This document shows positions 50,656 to 62,175 of a stretch of DNA of 64,000 bases, in pieces. The notes beneath the pieces are model-generated. The model was not told where the DNA came from. It did not search any database and saw only the letters and a list, made by a program, of their open reading frames with translations. Position numbers and translations under genes: made by a program. The stretch's first letter is position 1. Every line of letters starts with the position of its first letter. The DNA is taken from assembly GCA_963678705.1 (NCBI GenBank), contig OY783221.1, positions 9,114,001 to 9,178,000 on the forward strand, written 5' to 3'. This stretch comes from Panorpa germanica (lineage: Eukaryota; Arthropoda; Insecta; Mecoptera; Panorpidae).

Positions 50656-51490
50656 CCCAGTAAACAATTTGGTGAAGTTCGAGTCACTCGTACAATTCTA
50701 TTCTAACGCTTTACAAGTTCTCTACCTGTCACAGATTTTGTGTTAGTTTTTCATAATAATATTCTTTCTTTTTCCAACATCATTCATTAAGTATTTCTGT
50801 TTCTTTCCCACATGGATATATTTTTTTTAACTTCACTTTCATCTCATTTATTCCAAAGTGAGAGAGAAACGAGATGCGTTAGACAAGTAAAATATATTTT
50901 TCACCGTTACACTTGTATACTTGTATTGTATTTCGTTCTGTACAGATGTTTAAAGTATATGCTATCCTTTTTCAACAAATATTTCTTTAACGGTAATAGA
51001 CAGACGCTATCTCCCTCATTCCCCGAATAGAATGTATATAAACGAAGATATAGTACCTAGCGATGGTAAGACAGAGGTTTTAAACCTAACGCAGACCTGC
51101 CGATCGTGGATTTTTAAATCACCAAAACAATGTAAAAAACTAATATAACGAGTATTGTTGAAGATGAATATTATTCATTAAAAAAATCACGATCCATACT
51201 AAAGATTACATCTATTTATTTCTTCATTTAAATATTTATATTTTGCAGACTCTAAAATGTAGAATACAATTAAGTTTTATATCCCTGCTAGTTTCAAGTT
51301 TATAACTCCGGTCATAAATCATAAACCTACTCCGCTTTTAATTCAGCAGTGAACCGTCGTTGCGACGTCTGTAGCTCATAAAAAGAGCCTTTCCTATGAA
51401 CGACTGAATAGAAAACGAACACGTTCCAGACAAAAAATTCATGATATGTAATAGAAATGAAGTAGAATTTACTCCAAAATGTTTACTGGG
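50656..51490. mobile_element. Family 1 MITE
   Basis: 835 bp, complete, with TA on both sides of inverted CCCAGTAAACA ends. Same orientation as the copies in gene C and at 39883. Confidence 0.88.
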
Positions 51491-52231
51491 TAGTGTCATA
51501 TGATAAAAATAGTTATTATTAATCTGATAGAGGACTTCATTTTCTACAATTTATTTATACATAATTTTTTTCGTTTATCTTAGCACTTTATTAAAAATTG
51601 GTAAAGATACAAAACAGTTTGTGCATGTGTTAAAATTTTGCCATTTTATATGAGCAAAATTTCGTAAATTTCATTCATATTTACTCGCCTTTCTTCACAA
51701 GGTTGTTATTCGTTAATAACAAGTTATACAACTTACTCTATTAGATATACATATTAAACCTATATTTTCTTTCTCCTTGTCTCACACCATTTTCCTATAA
51801 TCTGTTATCTCATTCTCTCATCCCTTTTCAATTATGTGTTATCGTTCTACACATATACAGTTATATAAACCTTTATATAAATGAAAGGAAAACCGGACAC
51901 AGAAGGAAAATTACTTTACTGAAATGATATTGATTTAAAATAATGAAATAGAAACAAAATCATCAATACTTGGTTACAGATGAATTGTTTACGAAAAGCA
52001 TCTATTGAATTAGATAATACCTATTTCTCTTGTCTCAGGATTCTAAAGCAAGAACCGTTATTATGTGTTATGGTAAATGATAATGTTATGAAAATGTAAA
52101 TTCATAACTAATGTTTCGTTAGATATATGCGTTGTGAAATACACAAATATTGGAAGTTCTCTCGCACTCCCTCTAAATTTTCTTTGCGAAAAGCGATGTT
52201 GCCAAATATTATCTTACGTTATAATAAATAT
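51491..52231. other. Intergenic DNA
   Basis: Nothing recognised. Confidence 0.4.
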
Positions 52232-52442
52232 AGTCCTAATCACGATAGTTCGGCGGTGACTAATACTTAAAAGAGGTTATAAGAGCGGTATAAATCTATA
52301 ATACGATAATTAATTTTATCTTATTTATTTCTATATGTTTATAGAAAAATAAGTGAGTCTGTGCTTTTTAGTAATAGCGGCAGTATATACCCCACAACTT
52401 GTTATAAGTAAGAGTCGCCGCCGAACTCTCGTAATTTGAACT
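52232..52442. mobile_element. Family 4 MITE
   Basis: 211 bp, nearly identical to the copy at 811-1023 (same AGTTCGGCGG arms and TATACCCCACAACTTGTT interior), which suggests recent activity or recent copying. Confidence 0.75.
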
Positions 52443-53407
52443 ATACTACAGAACATACAGAACTATACTACAATAATGTTGCTCAAAAGAATCAGTTGCA
52501 GAAATACTTTTATCACGTTACAGGAATTCGTTTTCGCTGTACTTATATTCCAATACATAAAAGCTATCGGCCTCAAAATGTTTCATGATTCAAAAGTATC
52601 ATATGAACATTGTATATTGAACAGATCTCGAACCTTACATGTAAATTCATGTACAAAATTGAAACTACTACAATCTCAAATGCTGATTCTGTATCTTTCC
52701 CTTTTCTTCCCAATTCCCCTGATCTATCATTGGACTTGACAATCGTTTGGCAAAGTATACCAAGCCTGATACGATGACCCAATCTTCTCCCAACTCACAC
52801 CCTTCAGTTTCCCTTAACTTTTTCATTTAAACTCCTTATGATATCCACTGTAGTTTTCCTGGAACTGAAATTGACGATATCATGAATCTTCAGTCGTTTT
52901 GCAATGCTCCTAGCAGCAGTGGTTGAACCTTTGGATGTGAAACAATCTATCTCTATCTTTTTTATACTCACCAGGCTCACCATTGATACTAACCATGTCA
53001 CTAGAGTTCCATATAGATTTAATATGACTTTATGCAATATAAAACTCGTTCTATTAAAAGCAAATCTATTTTATTTTTAAATAATACTTTGAAAATATTT
53101 AAGAAAAATAATCCAGTGTTCCAGAGTAAAAACGTACTTTGGGAACTTTGTAAGCTATTGAAAATTGTCAAGTTATTAATTATTATTATTTATTTATTTA
53201 ATGTTTTACCTTTCATACATTACATACATTTTAATCCATAAGTATATATAAATATATATATATATATATATTTCCTTCCACCGGAACCAAAAACAAAAAC
53301 CTCAATTCTTCTAATATCTACAAGAAAATAAATGGTTTTGCACATTTTCAAAATATTTAATTAGCTTCAGCCTTCCTTCTGCTAGTTATTTCTGCCATTC
53401 ATCTGTT
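52443..53407. other. Unassigned DNA with two open frames
   Basis: Minus-strand frame 53037-52804 encodes a basic stretch around STTAARSIAKRLKIHD and continues past one stop (near 52804) for about 25 more residues. It looks like a decayed coding fragment but I do not recognise it. A (TA)n run is at 53250-53272. Confidence 0.3.
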
Positions 53408-53940
53408 TCATCCATCAAGAGCTGCCCAATATTTACTCCCTACTTTTTCCTTGCAATCTAACTTAATGTGCTCCAGTGTTTCGTCCTCCGTTCCGCACAC
53501 TCTACACATTCTTTCCTCTCTACATTCCCAGTATCTGTTTCCTTTTTCCTCATTTCCCAATCTAAACCTTGCTGTCCTTCTTATGTTTTTTGTGTCTTTT
53601 TCTATTAAGTACTGAGGTATATTACTTTCCCAAATCCTTTTATATCTTGTATTGTAATTGCTTTTCTCGATTTTTCCCATTCTTTCTTGTTGCTGTATCT
53701 CCTTATCCCTTCTCCTTAGCTCCTCTGTCACACTTGCGCCTCCTTCTTTTCTTTTCTCTGCCTCCTCGATTCCTGCCTGCCCATTCCATTCCTTTCAAAA
53801 TACTCCTTTCTCTTTTTCGGGCCTTCTACCCCTCCCCCTCCCCTTCTTTATACTTTCTTCCCTTATTTTCTTTAAAATTTTGCTTTCAGCACTGCTCATT
53901 TTCTCCTCATATTTTATTGCTCTTTCACCTGCTTTAATTA
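53408..53940 (-). pseudogene. 3' end of a decayed non-LTR retrotransposon
   Basis: The minus strand encodes a highly charged stretch (KYEEKMSSAESK region, then TEELRRRDKEIQQQER) followed by RRTARFRLGNEEKGNRYW and a zinc-knuckle-like C-x5-C-x2-C-x8-H-x4-C. This is the usual C-terminal region of insect R1/Jockey-type LINE polyproteins. Only the last part is present. A TGA and an apparent frameshift near 53800-53815 break the frame, so it is dead. Confidence 0.7.
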
Positions 53941-54695
53941 TTATCTTGTAAAGTTATTAATAAACTTAATTTGTTTCTAGTAACTAGTAACAATATATTT
54001 TGTGACCTGTGTTCGGTATAAACAGTACTTTTATTATAATTAAAGCTTTTTTAAATTCCATTTATATATACCATAATATTAATATGTATTTGACTCTATA
54101 CCATTCTATATCAACCTCTCAATCTAATCATGACGGTTCAAAAAGCGAATGTCTTTTGTTCGCTCTTCACTTATCGTGACGTCATACATACCACCCACTA
54201 TCCACTATTACTTGTCATCCATTTCTAAACCCTTAATAGTTCTCTCACACCATCTAAGAAACTATCTTGAGCGAACACTATATACCCTTAGTATATTATA
54301 TTGTTTGATTATGAATGGAGCCACTTATTTTTGTGTGCTCAATGTCATGTTTTCTTGAGTAAAGTTATAATATGATAGATTATTGATAAATATTTTCTGT
54401 AATAGTACAACTGTTGATATAATGATAGAGATGGATAATTGTATACTCTCGTTAATACGTATTTGGGCGCGTTTACTATGGGATATTGAGATACATGCCT
54501 ACAGAACTATCGTATTTCTATAATAAATCTATTCAATAGCGCATTATCAATAGAACAAGACTTTGCTATATAAATTTATAGAAAGTTTAGTGACTAAAAA
54601 GTATGTACATTAGTATTTCCTATATAATTATTTTTGACATTTAATTTAACCTTTCTTCCATTGAGGATTAACTTGGTTGTCAACCATTTTTCTAA
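53941..54695. other. Intergenic DNA
   Basis: No gene recognised. Confidence 0.4.
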
Positions 54696-54845
54696 TATTT
54701 ATTTGAGTGCATAAACTTTCAAAAGTTATCAACTCTTAAAACAATATATACATTTATAAACATATACATGCAACACATAATTTACAACTTACAACTTATA
54801 GAGTTTTATTGATAAAGTCAATAAGGTTTTTCAGACTTTCCCTGC
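54696..54845. repeat. Solo arm related to the 49103-50166 element
   Basis: Begins AATATTTATTTGAGTGCAT and extends past the arm into a block (AATAAGGTTTTTCAGACTTTCC) that is the reverse complement of 49990-50035. No second arm was found. Confidence 0.6.
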
Positions 54846-57800
54846 TTTAAAATATCTGCGTCTTCAGGAATTTTTAAAGTAAACTTAACCAAATTTTGCA
54901 AAATGTTTTTAAGATATAACAAATACTCTAATTTCTTTAGTTATTCATGAAGACTCTACTGTCTTCCTTTAGTTTGTCTATCTCTTCTACCCATCCTTGT
55001 TTCACTACTGCTCCATCTTTGTCTTCTTCCTTCTTTTTTGTACTTACTTTGCTGTCTTTCCTTCAATGATCCCTCTATAGTCTATCTCCTTTCGGTGTCT
55101 ACCTTACACTCACATTTATTTTCATATAATATACGGTATATTCCTCCGCTTTCTTTCTCTTTTATAAATTCCGGCATCCTCTTCCTTTACAAATTGCTTA
55201 CTTTACTAATATCATTATTTTTCTATTCGTTCCGATTCGTTGTACTCGTAATTAAGAAGTATATCGTTTAGGGTACATGAGACCAATACATGAAAACAAC
55301 TCAAATAAATTTCGGACAATCAAAAACATTTTTTTCAAAAGATCAATGATACACTGTTGAAGTTGCGCTATTGAATGAATTATTATATTTTGAACCAACG
55401 GTGTTAAAAATACAAAATAAGTGCAAAAACTGTGGTATTTTTAATATTGGAATAAAATATGATATGCTTTAAACTCACTAAGGAATATGTACCTAGTATA
55501 TATTTGAATTTGAATAAATAAGCAAAAATTAATTTTATCTAGTGAAAATGCATATTAACATAGCTTGAGATAATTACATTTGATCAAGGTAAGATTAATA
55601 ATGTGACTAAAGTGGCTTACACTTACTGCTGGTAGCTAATTGCAACGGTTATTCAAGCAGTACGATCGCTAAACCAAAACGAACAAAGTTTGCGTTTAAC
55701 ATTTTGCTTCTTCAAGTCTTTAATTTTAGGTAAAGTTTTCCAGGGTGCTTCAAAGTTGTGCTTTCAATCTTGTGGAGCTTAAGACACTTGTAAATGCACT
55801 ATTTCACAAAGTTCATGTCGGTTGAGAGTCTTAGTTCCAATTTATTACGTAATACTAGAGCTACGTTTCTCGTGGTGTTTTATGATCTTAAAATCAAATT
55901 CTTGCGAGTTTTTAATATGCGAAATTTAAGACTACTTCCATTGTTAAGTTATCTAACAATTACAATAATTTCTTATTACATATTTTGGGTTAATTGACCT
56001 GCTCTAATTATTTATGCTAATTCAATAGATTGTGGACTTCCACATTATTTGTCACAAGCACTTCACCGTACTAATCTAAGTTATCTTATATAAATCTCTA
56101 TTCTGATAAACACTTAAGATTGAAGCACTTACTGCTCACTCTTCGGTCTGGTTCTTATCCTAAGTACTATCTCTATGAATATTTTATGATACTTACTATG
56201 AAATCTTGTAGTTTGTTGTCGTAAAATAATGATTATTTTGAAATAATTAGAGAATAATTAATAACTTCATTTATAAACATATTGAACTTCGAAATTTGAA
56301 GTGTATCTGTAGGAATATATAAAATTGCACCTTCCATATGAATTAATATTTCAAACAAAATTGATAATAATTCTAAACTAGTCAAATATTCTCGAACTTG
56401 TTATTGAATATTGTAACTTGAATATTTTTTTCGTTATTTCAACTTTATATTAGAAGATGTCTCACAATGAGCTATATAATCGAGATATCATATGATGATT
56501 ATTGATAAATTAATCGCTATGTGATCTTAAAGCAATTAATTTATCTTAGTATAAAGACATTTAAAATTTTAAGTCACATATAAATTAACAAAAGTATGTG
56601 TGATATATCAGTATATATATATACATATATAATCTATTCTATTTAACCCTGTTTAGACCACTAGGGTATTCGGGAGAGTTTTTAACTAGCAATACGAGAA
56701 GCACGCAGCCTTAGATTCTTCAGGAGGCTGTTCATTAGGTTTTCGTATCTAAAAATCAATAAATACCAAGGCTGTGATGCTCCAAGTTCGTACCACTGTT
56801 TTATGGTTTTATTCGTATGGTTCAGTTGGCTTAAAATGTTGAATTCACTCAAAGAAAGAAGCAAAAAAAATACGTTTACTGGTTTACGCATTATTTATAT
56901 TTGACATATCATTGAATTTCAAGTTACAGTGTGGGTGGAAAAAGTTTTAGGTTTCCAGTTAGAATTTACGATTGATATAAGTTGCGTGGAATATACTTTT
57001 AAAGTCACGTAACCTTTTGTACTTTAAAACAATCATTTTTTATTTTTGACCATACTTTTAAAAACAATGTAGGCGTAATAGTACTTCATGGTACTCCACT
57101 TTGAAAGTACAACATACTCGTATACTTTGCTAGTTACCATATTATTATTTGACGGACTTCTTAAGCCTTTTTCGCCCTTAAATACTACAATTACTAAATT
57201 AATTATTTTAAATTACATATTACATTTTATAACTTTTCTTCTCGGTTATTTCTATCGTTCTTGATAAATCGCCTTAAACATTTCTTTGCTTGTTTCTTTC
57301 CTCACTCTCCTTCCTCTCTTTCTTCCTCTTTGTATCGTTGTCTTTCATCCTCTAGTTGCTCTTCGTCATCATTGTCCTCTTCCTTTTCCTTATCTACATC
57401 TTCCTCATCATTTTCTACGTCTTTTCCATTAGACCAAGCTCATTGAGGAGATAATAAAAGAAATGACAACATATTTTTTAATTATAATAATTCCTAGAGT
57501 TGTCTAAATTCAGATTTAGATACAAATACAAAGTGTTAGATTAGACATTTTCACATATAGGTAAAGTATTTAAAGGCTTGACGTATCTTCATTTCATTAC
57601 AATAGTGACAATAGATTTGTTTCTAATTTTTTTTATCTATTTTGCCCATGTAACGCCCGTTATTACAAGCCATATTTAAATATGTATATATATTTAAAAC
57701 ACATTTAACAAATTAATATTATGAGTAATAAATATGAACATAAGAAGAACCCACAAATGAATTGCGGGTCGCCGCAACCGCAGAAATCTTAAGTAAATTT

Positions 57801-58047
57801 TAAATGAATATTTGAAATGCTTTGAATGTAGTAAGTAATCCTCATCTGGAGTGCCTTACACCTCCACCTCTCCTCTCCACCCACCTCTATCTCCACAGTT
57901 CATGCTTTAACTCTTTTTGTGATCCCGTGGCTATGCCGTACTTGTATTTTCTTCATACTCCACATTCTACAGCCTACAATACCCGTGCATAACAAAATAT
58001 ATTTTACAACTCATTAAGAACTCCGAAACGCAGAGCACTGACTAGAG
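54846..58047. other. Intergenic DNA with minus-strand purine tracts
   Basis: 54950-55260 and 57250-57445 read on the minus strand as charged, acidic stretches (for example EEDNDDEEQLEDERQRYKEE from 57395 down) interrupted by stops. They resemble decayed LINE ORF1 regions, but that is weak. 57850-57900 is a pyrimidine tract. No host gene. Confidence 0.35.
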
Positions 58048-58841
58048 CAGGGATGAGCCACCTTTTTTACAACGGGTCAACTAAAAATTTAAAAATATAA
58101 TGTATTAGACACTATGGTTTACATTCTTTCAAAATTGATTCACCTAATTATATCTCATTACCAAATTAAACTTAAAACTATTCTCAAATTTTGATACTAT
58201 AGTACTCAACTCCTCCTTGTTACCCTCCAACTAATCTTTCTCTATTCTATTTACTTCCTGGTACAAGGTTTTACAGTATTTCTTTTAAATTACCTAATTT
58301 CTCTTATAGTAAACTTTGACCTATTATAATTCATTTTAGATTTTCCTCTATTTTCTTCTTTTTCTCTTGTCTCCTATGTACGTCCTTTGCCACTCTCTTT
58401 TTCGTTGGCTTTTCTACACTTTCTATTTCCTCCTTTTCCTTCCTCAGTGCGCGGTGCATATAAGAAATATATTAAAACACTAGGTTACAAATACAAATTA
58501 TCTCTTTGTTAAAAAAATGAAAATAACAGTCCTAAAAAAATAATACAAATACAATACAATATACTAGATCCCGGATCAGAGTTATATTTTTTGGGTTTGG
58601 TTCTTATTAAGTTAATTTGATTGTATATATAAATAATCATAAACTTATCAGGCAGCGGTATAGTTCACTTATATGGGGCCACAATACTGTCAACATCGGA
58701 AATAGTCCGGCGTTAAATAAATTGAATAAAAAGAAAATAATTAAGAAAAGAGCAAAAGTATTTGTAATATGTCACATAGAAATATATATTTGAAGGTAAA
58801 AAAATAAAGCTTTGACGGGGGCCGTACGTTGCTCATCCCTG
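58048..58841. mobile_element. Non-autonomous hAT-like transposon
   Basis: Inverted ends CAGGGATGAGC / GCTCATCCCTG, flanked by 8-bp duplications GACTAGAG (58040-58047) and GACTAGTG (58842-58849). The 8-bp duplication and CAGGG start are hAT hallmarks. Inside are a minus-strand lysine/glutamate-rich ORF1-like fragment (near 58330-58440) and a retroposon related to 9189-9780 (about 58560-58735), so it is nested. Confidence 0.75.
58560..58735 (+). mobile_element. Retroposon fragment nested in the hAT-like element
   Basis: Shares GATCAGAGTTAT-type and TTTGGGTTTGGT blocks with 9255-9285 and ends GGCGTTAAATAAATTGAATAAAA. It lacks the tRNA-like head. Confidence 0.5.
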
Positions 58842-60000
58842 GACTAGTGGTTGCTGAATTCTAGCACAAAGTGTTGAGTAACCCTTAAATGTTAAATAAA
58901 CGAACGTTTTATAGGTGTAATTCAAACAACCAACCCTTTATTAAATATTTAACATCTTTTTGTAGTAATTTTTTTACAATTTAACCGGTAAAATAAATTA
59001 CCTGTTACACTAAAATTACATTAAATGGTAAGATTACTCGTTTTACATACATTAGTCCTGAATAAAAATAGGTATTGCTTATTCCTCTCTTTCCCTCTTC
59101 GGATGGTTCTATCGGATAACAATTGTTCTATCACCGCAGTTGAAATAAATTTATTCCAAATACTACATACGTATATACTACACACATACGTTATGAAATT
59201 AAAGGAAACGATATTATATTAAAAGATACTATATTAAACGGTGAAGAGCCATTTCTATTTTAAATTTGTTAAAAAAGCATTTTTCCATACTCTCCTACTT
59301 TTTTCAAAATTATATCGACAGATTTTCTGTGTTTAATACAAAATAGTTGAACGGATAGGAAGTTAAATGGGAGGTGAGCTTGAAAACTATATTATTAATT
59401 ATCTCCAATTCTAAACGGTCAAAATTTCTGAAATTTCTGAAATTTCGAGATTTAGTAAACGTTATTCTTAACCTATAAACAAAAATTTAAAAGAAATCTA
59501 TCGAAAAGACATTTCTCGCTGGAACTTCCTTAAATATGTAATGGTTTTTTTCATTATTTTATTTTGTCGAGTTGCTGCAACCTCATACTGTACAACAAGC
59601 ATAAAAACAGATTCATTTATAATTGTTAGTATCGGTTTTTAACTTGTTATCTTTTGTGTAATATGTACAGTTTTATATTTCATGGCATTAAAAATAAAGC
59701 AATGATAAAATAACGTTTTTGATATTTTATCACTTTAATGAAATATTTTTTTACATTAAAATGATCTGTATATGAAATGTTACTATCACTCGTCAAAGTT
59801 GGAGGTTTTATGACGTCACAATATGCACAATGGTTAATTGCTTTTTCAAATAAAAAATATTATTTTATTATTTAAGAGAAAATGATTGCAAAATATGCAC
59901 CAAATACAATATTAGTAAAAATTGTATATAACATTGTGAAATTCATTATCTAAATTACAATAAGTAAATTTAGGTATATAATAAAACGGACAATTAGGCT
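58842..60000. other. Intergenic DNA
   Basis: No gene. A single CRE-like TGACGTCA is at 59810-59817, without context to give it a role. Confidence 0.4.
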
Positions 60001-60442
60001 CATTACCACTCACTGTTTTTTTTATTTAATATACGTTTTTATTTAATATTTTTAACTAGATTTCAGTTTAGTAATATAAATTTCAACAGTTCGACAGTTG
60101 CACAAAATTAATTGTGAAATAATTAAAATTGCTGTGTTTAATAGCAATTAGTAATAGAAATCGTTGTTAATTCTTCTTTTTTTTTTTGATAAACTGACAT
60201 TGAACTTCTTTTAATAATAAATCCTACTGCATTTTGACAGATTGTCACTTTTAGGAGGTTATAATATAATATAGTTTTTTTTAATTTAGTAATTTTAATT
60301 AAGAAACTTGTAAGTTATAAGGAAAACAAAGAATACGTAAATTAAATTCTAAATTAAAAATGGTGCAGGGAATGACTACGCATATTCCTATATGTTATAC
60401 CATTTAAATTAAATTTAAAATTAAATCAGTGAGTGAGTAATG
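60001..60442. mobile_element. Family 3 MITE
   Basis: 442 bp, same orientation as 37459, with CATTACCACTCACTG and CAGTGAGTGAGTAATG ends. More diverged and shorter than the others. Confidence 0.65.
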
Positions 60443-61336
60443 ATACTTTTGGGAGAAAATAATATGTTAAATAAAAAATGCATATACATTTTATGTTTTG
60501 ATGGTTGTAATATCAATATTTAAACCAGGTAAACAAAAGTTTATCTGACATACTAAAAGTAACTTATCACGTTTTCTACAACAAATACTACAGACTCAGT
60601 TTAATTCACTTTCTACTGAAATATATTTTCAAGCCATAGAAGCAGGTACAAGTAAATATGATCCTAAAACCAGTAAAGGATCAAAATGACAAAAAATCTT
60701 ACCGGCCTATCTTTTGCTGTTAATAATATCCAATGTCTTTGAAGAATTATTGATAAAATGCCTATAAATACTATAATAGAACAGAGAGACCTAATCCTTT
60801 GGCCCCATGAGGTAGGAAAAGAGAGACCTAATGCTAACCCATTAATTTGGCCCCAGAAATTCTAAAACCGACCCTGTAACAACATCATTTCTCAATGCAT
60901 TTTATTGAAAGTGGTAGAATATTTTGTTTATATATATTTTCAGTCGGTAGATATTTAAATGAGTTCTTTGAATTTGATTGAATTTTCTCAAGTTATATAA
61001 GTCACAACGTCCTTTATGTACCTGTGTAAGTTTCACAACTTCTTAAGACATGTAGGGGAATGTACACGCTCTCACAGGTTCATCACGGACGCACTCAAAC
61101 GCGAATAGTTAATAGAATTAAATTTAAACGCATAATTGGTTTATCATCTGTTCATAATACGTCTATCGCTGCGTTAATAATTTCGCCATTATGTTACTGT
61201 TTACAGTGACATTCCTGTCGTAATTATTACTGGTATGTACCACGGCACAGTTACTAAGAGTATTGATGCATTGGCGCTAGACTGATGCGTTGTTTAGATC
61301 TGTAATATGTGGTACGATCTATATATTTTTTTTATA
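60443..61336. other. Intergenic DNA
   Basis: A short imperfect duplication with GAGAGACCTAAT occurs near 60783 and 60822. No gene. Confidence 0.4.
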
Positions 61337-62097
61337 TTATTTCAATTTTGATTTTTCTAAACTATAATTTATGCATTCAAATATAATATGATCCAAAGTT
61401 CCTTCTTCACCACATTGACATCTATCGTCAGATTTAATATTAATTTTGTATAGGTGAGCTGAAGTTTTGCAATGATTACTTTTGATTCTGATTATAGTTG
61501 ATATAATTTTGCGGGACTCATTTCTAAACCATCTCTTCTTACTTAAATTTGGATGTAACACATAATAATCTCTTCCTTTTAACTGACTTTTGTTAATGAA
61601 ATCTGTGTTTCTCAAATTGAAGTTTAATTTTTTGATTATATTAAAAATTTCATATGAAGGTAATTTCACTTTCATCTCAATTTCTAAATTTATTGATTCC
61701 TTTGCCAATTTATCCGCAATTTCGTTTTCTCTTATTCCACAATGTCCTGGTATTCACATAAATTTTATGGTATTACTCTTATTTATTAAATTGAAATCCT
61801 TAATTTTGCATGTCAAAATATTATTATTTGATTTGTTATCATTAGAATTTAAATTTTTTAAAACACTTAAAGAATCCGTTATTATTATAATTTTATTATT
61901 GTTGATATTTTCATTAATTTCCAATGCTTTTAATAATGCTAATTTTTCACCGGTATAAGAGCAAACTTTGTTATTTAATTTAAATTTATAATATCCTAAA
62001 TTTATTTGTTCATATATAGCAAATCCTGCTTTATTTTTTTCTAAATCAATGGATGCATCTGTATATATTATTTTTGTAAAATTTGTATTAAATTGAT

Positions 62098-62100
<3 letters not shown>
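61337..62100 (-). pseudogene. 3' end of a non-LTR retrotransposon with RNase H domain
   Basis: The minus strand encodes an RNase H domain: IIYTDASID (first Asp), GEKLALLKALE (Glu), ITDSLSVL (second Asp), then IPGHCGIRENEIADKLAK (last Asp). It is followed by a C-terminal zinc-knuckle-like C-x-C-x8-H-x4-C. The only break is a TGA at 61754-61756, at the place of the conserved Trp before IPGHCG; the frame is open on both sides. Upstream it runs into a TA microsatellite, so the reverse transcriptase part is missing. I/Jockey-type LINE; exact clade not determined. Confidence 0.75.

Positions 62101-62172
<72 letters not shown>
62101..62172. repeat. (TA)n microsatellite at the 5' break of the LINE fragment
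   Basis: More than 30 TA units, abutting the truncated end of the RNase H fragment. Confidence 0.9.

Positions 62173-62175
<3 letters not shown>

Noticed and set aside
53569..53951. Plus-strand frames rich in Ser, Leu and Phe
   Set aside because: They are the antisense shadow of the decayed LINE C-terminal region on the minus strand.
57261..57446. Plus-strand serine-rich frame
   Set aside because: It is low-complexity pyrimidine DNA; its complement reads as an acidic stretch with stops and is at best a retroelement remnant.
59810..59817. CRE-like TGACGTCA
   Set aside because: A single isolated motif with no promoter or gene nearby.
62101..62172. Repeat array as a possible CRISPR or regulatory array
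   Set aside because: It is a plain dinucleotide microsatellite; there are no spacers and the genome is eukaryotic.
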